From the NCBI GenBank assembly GCA_947588325.1, contig CANPYH010000058.1:1-9356 (forward strand): a stretch of 9,356 nucleotides of DNA, read 5' to 3'. Under the pieces are notes generated by a model. That model saw nothing but the letters and a program-made list of their open reading frames with translations, was not told the origin of the DNA and did no database searches. Shown here piece by piece: positions 6,230-9,356 of the stretch (its first letter is position 1; the number at the start of each line of letters is the position of its first letter). Made by a program: the position numbers and the translations under genes. The stretch is from an uncultured Clostridia bacterium. GTDB lineage: Bacteria > Bacillota > Clostridia > Christensenellales > Pumilibacteraceae.

Positions 6230-6652
6230 TTATTCTCCGTCCTTGCGGTCGCTCTCGGCGTCGCTCATTTTGAGTATCTCCGACGACGTGGAAGGGCTGA
6301 CCGAGACTTCGGGCTTTGCCGCGCTGTCTATAATGAGATAAAGCGCCTTGATATCGAAGGTTATGCAGGTCTTACTTCCCTCTTCACCCGTTTCGAGCAC
6401 AAACTCTTTTCTGCCCGGAGCGGGTTCGTTAACCGCCTTGACTACGCCGACTATGCCGCCGATGGTCATTACCGTGTCGCCCACGCAAAGCGAGTCTCTT
6501 TTTGTGTTCTCTTCCTTTGCGCGTCTCTTGTTGGTTATCATGGGTAATACTATCATTGCGGCAAGCAAAAGCACCACCACGCCGATAATAACCCACATTA
6601 CTACGGTGTTGGTAGAACCGCTTGTTCCCTCTGCAGCTATCAATACATTCAT
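6230..6652 (-). CDS. yajC: Sec translocon accessory protein YajC
   Basis: YajC is a single-pass membrane protein that associates with SecD and SecF at the Sec translocon. The 140 residues show one membrane helix at about 16-38 (VVMWVIIGVVVLLLAAMIVL), then the basic NKRRAKEENTKR. The conserved cytosolic domain follows: LCVGDTVMTIGGIVGVV (55-71), an acidic strand region, and TFDIKALYLII (98-108). The C-terminal 30 residues are a Ser/Asp/Glu-rich tail, making it slightly longer than typical family members. AGAGG 8 nt upstream of the ATG is the Shine-Dalgarno, and a promoter is visible at 6688-6716. Its partner genes secD and secF lie downstream on the same strand, separated by the SCIFF genes. 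That arrangement is common in Clostridia. Confidence 0.94.
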   Translation of the reverse strand: MNVLIAAEGTSGSTNTVVMWVIIGVVVLLLAAMIVLPMITNKRRAKEENTKRDSLCVGDTVMTIGGIVGVVKAVNEPAPGRKEFVLETGEEGSKTCITFDIKALYLIIDSAAKPEVSVSPSTSSEILKMSDAESDRKDGE

Positions 6653-6687
6653 TTCGTTATCCTCTCGAAATTATTTATTGTATGGCA

Positions 6688-6716
6688 AGTATATACCATT
6701 TCCCGTGATAATGCAA
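6688..6716 (-). promoter_or_regulatory. Candidate promoter of yajC
   Basis: TTGCAT (6716-6711) and TATACT (6693-6688) are 17 bp apart on the minus strand, in the gap after the ytxC-like gene. The start would be near 6681, about 28 nt before the yajC ATG. The -10 box is good (5 of 6) and the -35 box only fair (3 of 6). Confidence 0.55.
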
Positions 6717-6732
6717 GCGAATTTTTGTCTCT

Positions 6733-7467
6733 CTAACGCAAAATATCGCGTTTGACGTCGAAAATCGCGGCAAGCGTTCGGAATGGCGAGCCGTATCCGA
6801 AGCCGCTGAGAACGGTTTCACAGGGCGCTATGTCGATAAGACGGCAAAGCAGCTCCTCGAAACGGTCGTATAAATGCTCCGCCGTCACCTGCCCGCGCGT
6901 GTGCTCTACCAGCCTGAACCTGCCGTTAATAAGGAATATCTCGGCGCGGCAATCGGACTGCGCCCCCGCCCCGACGAGAAAGCGGAGCAACTCGTTGAGC
7001 GTTCCTTCGTCGGACAGATAGGAGATATGTTCGGCTGCGAGAGCGCATATATCCGACCACCGCGAGATAAGCTCGCCCATGCGGAAGTAATAAAACCCGT
7101 TAATGTCGAAGTACGTCCCGATTTCCAGATCACGAAGAAGTATCTCCCGCTCGGCTTCGCGCTCGAATACGCAAAGGGCGTGGCAGAGCAAAGTCCGCTT
7201 TTCGGCGGCAAGCCCCGCACGGCGTATCCCTTTCTCGATATAGCCGTATTTGATCTTGCCGAGACACAGGTCGGCGATAATGGTTTTAAGCCCCGCTTCA
7301 AGAGGTCGCCGCATTCTATCGTCGCAACCGACAGAGAGCAGCGAGCGCCGCTCCCCTATGTCGCAAGCCGTAACCGCAGCGCTTCCGAATGTCTCGGAGA
7401 CGCGCCTACCCGCCTCTTCCAACCAGTCGATATTCTCGGTCTGAACGCTTAAAGTGATTTCGTACAT
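6733..7467 (-). CDS. ytxC: YtxC-like putative sporulation protein
   Basis: The 244-residue protein has no membrane segment or signal peptide. The central signature GTYFDINGFYYFRMGELI (117-134), with the following helix and LNELLRFLV (158-165), resembles the YtxC family, in which a conserved GFxxFR-type segment precedes a helix and an (E)xxxLLRYFV stretch. The C-terminal half has a strand-rich segment, AEIFLINGRFRLVE (175-188). YtxC is annotated as a sporulation protein in Bacillus and Clostridia, but its molecular function is unknown. The N-terminal 100 residues are weakly conserved in the family and give no further clue. The ATG at 7467 has only a weak GAAGAA-type Shine-Dalgarno, and no convincing minus-strand promoter is visible in 7468-7573. 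The gene is a short distance upstream of yajC and diverges from the tRNA unit. A remote alternative is a lineage-specific hypothetical protein. Confidence 0.62.
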   Translation of the reverse strand: MYEITLSVQTENIDWLEEAGRRVSETFGSAAVTACDIGERRSLLSVGCDDRMRRPLEAGLKTIIADLCLGKIKYGYIEKGIRRAGLAAEKRTLLCHALCVFEREAEREILLRDLEIGTYFDINGFYYFRMGELISRWSDICALAAEHISYLSDEGTLNELLRFLVGAGAQSDCRAEIFLINGRFRLVEHTRGQVTAEHLYDRFEELLCRLIDIAPCETVLSGFGYGSPFRTLAAIFDVKRDILR

Positions 7468-7573
7468 GATTCTTCGGTTATATTGTATGCGCGGTATGGC
7501 TTTTTACACGCGTTAATAAAATCGAAAATTAGCATATTTGTTGCGATTCGCATAAAATATACGTGAAAAACAC

Positions 7574-7602
7574 TTGAAATTTTTGCGCCGTTCTGTTATA
7601 TT
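7574..7602 (+). promoter_or_regulatory. Promoter of the tRNA-Cys/tRNA-Leu unit
   Basis: TTGAAA (7574-7579) and TATATT (7597-7602) are 17 bp apart on the plus strand, each matching 5 of 6 consensus bases. Transcription would begin near 7609, about 20 nt before tRNA-Cys. It is the only plus-strand promoter supported in the window. Confidence 0.78.
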
Positions 7603-7628
7603 ATATAGGCGTGCCGAGTTGAGGACAT

Positions 7629-7702
7629 GGTACCATAGCCAAGTGGTAAGGCATGGGCCTGCAAAGCCCTGACCCCCGGTTCAAATCCGGGTGGTACCTC
7701 CA
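7629..7702 (+). tRNA. tRNA-Cys (anticodon GCA)
   Basis: A complete 74-nt cloverleaf with encoded CCA. The acceptor stem GGTACCA/TGGTACC is perfect. The D-arm GCC/GGC contains GTGG, the anticodon loop is CTGCAAA, and the T-arm is CCCGG TTCAAAT CCGGG. The outermost anticodon-stem pair (27-43) is a T-T mismatch. It is the first gene of a two-tRNA unit. Confidence 0.97.
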
Positions 7703-7707
7703 ATCCA

Positions 7708-7793
7708 GCCCGAATGGCGGAATGGCAGACGCGACGGACTTAAAATCCGTTTGTGGAAACACAGTGTCGGTTCAAGTCCGACTTCGGGCACCA
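7708..7793 (+). tRNA. tRNA-Leu (anticodon UAA)
   Basis: An 86-nt class II tRNA with encoded CCA. The acceptor stem is GCCCGAA/TTCGGGC, the anticodon stem ACGGA/TCCGT encloses CTTAAAA, the long variable arm is built on TGTG/CACA, and the T-arm is GTCGG TTCAAGT CCGAC. It follows tRNA-Cys after 5 nt and shares its promoter and terminator. Confidence 0.97.
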
Positions 7794-7804
7794 CACGAAA
7801 AACT

Positions 7805-7840
7805 CCGAAACAAACAGTAAAAGTTTGCTTCGGGTTTTTT
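7805..7840 (+). terminator. Rho-independent terminator of the tRNA unit, probably bidirectional
   Basis: CCGAA-A-CAAAC (7805-7815) pairs with GTTTG-C-TTCGG (7823-7833) around a 7-nt loop, with one internal mismatch, followed by G and six T (7835-7840). Read on the minus strand the same hairpin is followed by AGTTTTTCG. It can therefore also end the transporter transcript, whose stop codon is 60 nt upstream on that strand. Confidence 0.85.
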
Positions 7841-7899
7841 GTTTTATGTCCTGTTATGTCCGCTTTACCTGTTCCGCGCTCCCCTGCACCGCGGTTATG

Positions 7900-8823
7900 C
7901 TACTCCGTTTCGTCGTAGATGTAGGGGTTGACATGGACCATGCAATGTTTGACGTCGGGAAATTCCTGTTCGATTTTCTCGTGAACGGTTTCGGCTATGG
8001 AGTGCGCGGATATAAGGGTCAGTTCCCCGTCTACCGAAATCTCGATCTCGACATAGATTTTATTGCCGAATACGCGGGTGCGGATAACGTCGATTGCAAT
8101 AACGCCGTCTATCGAGGTGGTTAAGTCCTTCATCTTGCGGAGCGTTTCCTCGTCGCAGGACTTATCCACCATTTTACCCACGGCGCGGCGGAAGATATTG
8201 ACCGCGACGACGATTATGAGCACGCAAATTACCAGCGACGCGATCGAGTCGAAAAGGGCAATGCCGAGGGTCATGGCGAGAATTATACCTATGAACGCGC
8301 CGATTGATGACAGCGCGTCGGAGCGGTGGTGCCAGGCGTCCGCGGCAAGAGCGTCCGACTTTGCCTTTTTAGCCGCCCGGCGCGTGTACCAATACATGCC
8401 CTCTTTGACAACGACGGACACGCCCGCCATTATCAGCGCGGCAAGCCCTGGCACGGCAAACGCCGACTTATCCTCCGCGCCTGACCATTTGACTATATTA
8501 ACTATGCCCTCGTAGCCGAGTATTGCGCCCGTACCCGCGAGCAGGACGGCGAGCACTATCGCCGCAACGCATTCGAATCTCTCGTGACCGAATGGGTGGC
8601 TCTTATCCGAAGCCTTCGACGCCATTTTTATCCCGATTATGACGATAATAGTGCTGAACACGTCGGAAAAGGAATGCACGGCGTCGGCAATCATGGCTTC
8701 CGAATCGGACAATATTCCCGTCAGTAACTTTCCGACGGCGAGCAATACGTTGATAATTATGGTAACGACAGCGACCTGCACAGCAATCGCTTCGTTGCTT
8801 TTTTCACGCCGTTCTTTCGTCAT
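7900..8823 (-). CDS. Cation diffusion facilitator family transporter, Zn-type metal site
   Basis: CDF proteins are dimeric proton-coupled exporters that remove divalent metals from the cytosol. The 307 residues, a usual length, show six membrane segments from about residue 14 to 212 and a cytosolic metal-binding-like domain at 220-300. The transport-site ligands are visible as H50-xxx-D54 in TM2 (DAVHSFSD) and H165-xxx-D169 in TM5 (DAWHHRSD). The HD-HD set is typical of zinc-preferring members, so Zn2+ is the likeliest substrate, with Fe, Co or Cd possible. HPFGHERFE (76-84) is the standard loop after TM2. Histidines 274, 281, 293 and 297 lie in the C-terminal domain. The gene starts 15 nt after purB and has no clear Shine-Dalgarno, suggesting cotranscription with purB. 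No metal-responsive operator is visible in that short gap. Confidence 0.93.
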   Translation of the reverse strand: MTKERREKSNEAIAVQVAVVTIIINVLLAVGKLLTGILSDSEAMIADAVHSFSDVFSTIIVIIGIKMASKASDKSHPFGHERFECVAAIVLAVLLAGTGAILGYEGIVNIVKWSGAEDKSAFAVPGLAALIMAGVSVVVKEGMYWYTRRAAKKAKSDALAADAWHHRSDALSSIGAFIGIILAMTLGIALFDSIASLVICVLIIVVAVNIFRRAVGKMVDKSCDEETLRKMKDLTTSIDGVIAIDVIRTRVFGNKIYVEIEISVDGELTLISAHSIAETVHEKIEQEFPDVKHCMVHVNPYIYDETE

Positions 8824-8838
8824 ACTTTATAAATATGC

Positions 8839-9356
8839 TCAGACTTTGATCTCCGTTTCCGTTTTCGATATCTCGTTTGCGAGAAGTATGGGCTGTATAT
8901 GCTCGGCGATAAACTCCTCGGTCTGCGCCTCCGCTCTGCCGATGAAGTTCTTCGGGTCCATTATCCCGTCTATATTCTCCTTAACCGCGGCAAACATGGG
9001 GTCGGCTTTTATTCGCGCGATGAGGTCGTTATCCCCGCCCTCTTGCTTGACCACCGCTCCCGCCGCCATGGAGTGACGGCGAATAGCCTCGTGGAGTTCC
9101 TGACGGTTTCCGCCCGCCTTTACGCACTCCATCAGCACGGTCTCCGTCGCCATAAAGGGCAGTTCCGCCGCTATGTGCTTGGCAATAACCTTGTCATACA
9201 CGACCATACCGCCGCTGACGTTGATATACAGGTTAAGCAGACCGTCTATTGCGAGGAAAGCCTGCGGAATGGTTATGCGCTTGTTCGCGCTGTCGTCGAG
9301 GGTGCGCTCGAACCACTGCGTCGAGGCGGTTATTGCCTCGTTCTCGGGCAGGGTTA
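8839..9356 (-). CDS. purB: Adenylosuccinate lyase, C-terminal 171 residues (cut by window edge)
   Basis: Adenylosuccinate lyase releases fumarate from SAICAR and from adenylosuccinate in purine synthesis in the cytoplasm. The frame is open to the right edge. Visible family sequence includes TQWFERTLDDSANKRI, IPQAFLAIDGLLNLY, VVYDKVIAKH, ELPFMATETVLM, KAGGNRQELHEAIRRHS and DPKNFIGRAEAQTEEF. The catalytic signature loop (SxxMPxKxNP) and the N-terminal half lie beyond the window. The internal ATG at 9207 is not the start. The protein ends in EIKV with TGA at 8841-8839, 15 nt before the transporter gene. Confidence 0.96.
   Translation of the reverse strand, partial: TLPENEAITASTQWFERTLDDSANKRITIPQAFLAIDGLLNLYINVSGGMVVYDKVIAKHIAAELPFMATETVLMECVKAGGNRQELHEAIRRHSMAAGAVVKQEGGDNDLIARIKADPMFAAVKENIDGIMDPKNFIGRAEAQTEEFIAEHIQPILLANEISKTETEIKV

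Noticed and set aside
7468..7573. Search for a minus-strand promoter of the ytxC-like gene
   Set aside because: TACAAT near 7479-7484 could serve as a -10 box, but no acceptable -35 lies 16-18 bp upstream, so no promoter is called.
7844..7861. Direct repeat TTATGTCC, two copies 10 bp apart after the tRNA terminator, considered as an attachment site
   Set aside because: Only 8 bp long, not a copy of a tRNA 3' end, and no integrase or mobile gene is present.
8839..9207. A stand-alone 122-residue gene starting at the ATG at 9207
   Set aside because: The frame is open upstream to the window edge and the extra 49 residues are typical adenylosuccinate lyase sequence, so this ATG is internal to purB.
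1..9356. CRISPR arrays, insertion sequences, phage genes or a toxin-antitoxin pair
   Set aside because: No regularly spaced repeats, transposase motifs, terminal inverted repeats or small paired genes of that type were seen; the gene content is ordinary clostridial core genome.

Overview
The window looks like a chromosomal segment of an uncultured or unnamed member of the class Clostridia (Firmicutes/Bacillota). The evidence is the block yajC - DUF3792-like membrane protein - SCIFF peptide - SCIFF maturase - secD - secF - recJ. The SCIFF peptide and its radical SAM maturase are near-universal markers of Clostridia. A YtxC-like sporulation-family protein sits upstream, the Shine-Dalgarno sites are strong GGAGG types, and the promoters are sigma-A-like with 17-bp spacers. 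Base composition is roughly balanced, and I see no insertion sequence, phage gene or CRISPR array. I cannot name the genus.

All protein genes lie on the minus strand, so transcription runs from right to left. At the right edge is the C-terminal part of adenylosuccinate lyase (purB, cut by the window). It is followed by a cation diffusion facilitator transporter with Zn-type HD-HD metal ligands. A small plus-strand transcription unit, promoter - tRNA-Cys(GCA) - tRNA-Leu(UAA) - terminator, lies between this pair and the next minus-strand genes. Its terminator hairpin has a T-run on both sides and probably also ends the purB/transporter transcript.

Next on the minus strand come ytxC-like, yajC with its own promoter, and a four-helix DUF3792/TIGR04086-type membrane protein whose Shine-Dalgarno is buried in an 11-bp hairpin. 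These are followed by scfA (a 56-residue, seven-cysteine SCIFF precursor) and scfB (its radical SAM/SPASM maturase), which share a clear promoter. After a 142-bp gap with a strong promoter come secD and secF, which overlap by 14 bp. A rho-independent terminator follows, and then the N-terminal two thirds or so of recJ, cut by the left edge.

Functionally, YajC, SecD and SecF form the accessory complex of the Sec translocon, which uses the ion motive force to help pull proteins across the membrane. ScfB installs thioether crosslink(s) in the ScfA peptide to make a ranthipeptide. The genes of this ribosomally made peptide sit between yajC and secDF, next to a small polytopic membrane protein, which raises the possibility of a functional tie to export. 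That tie is inference from gene order only.

The points most worth a second look are: the seven-cysteine SCIFF; the Shine-Dalgarno-burying hairpin; an Asn in SecF where the ion-translocation Asp is expected; the palindrome on the secD -10 box; and a terminator placed inside the recJ leader.
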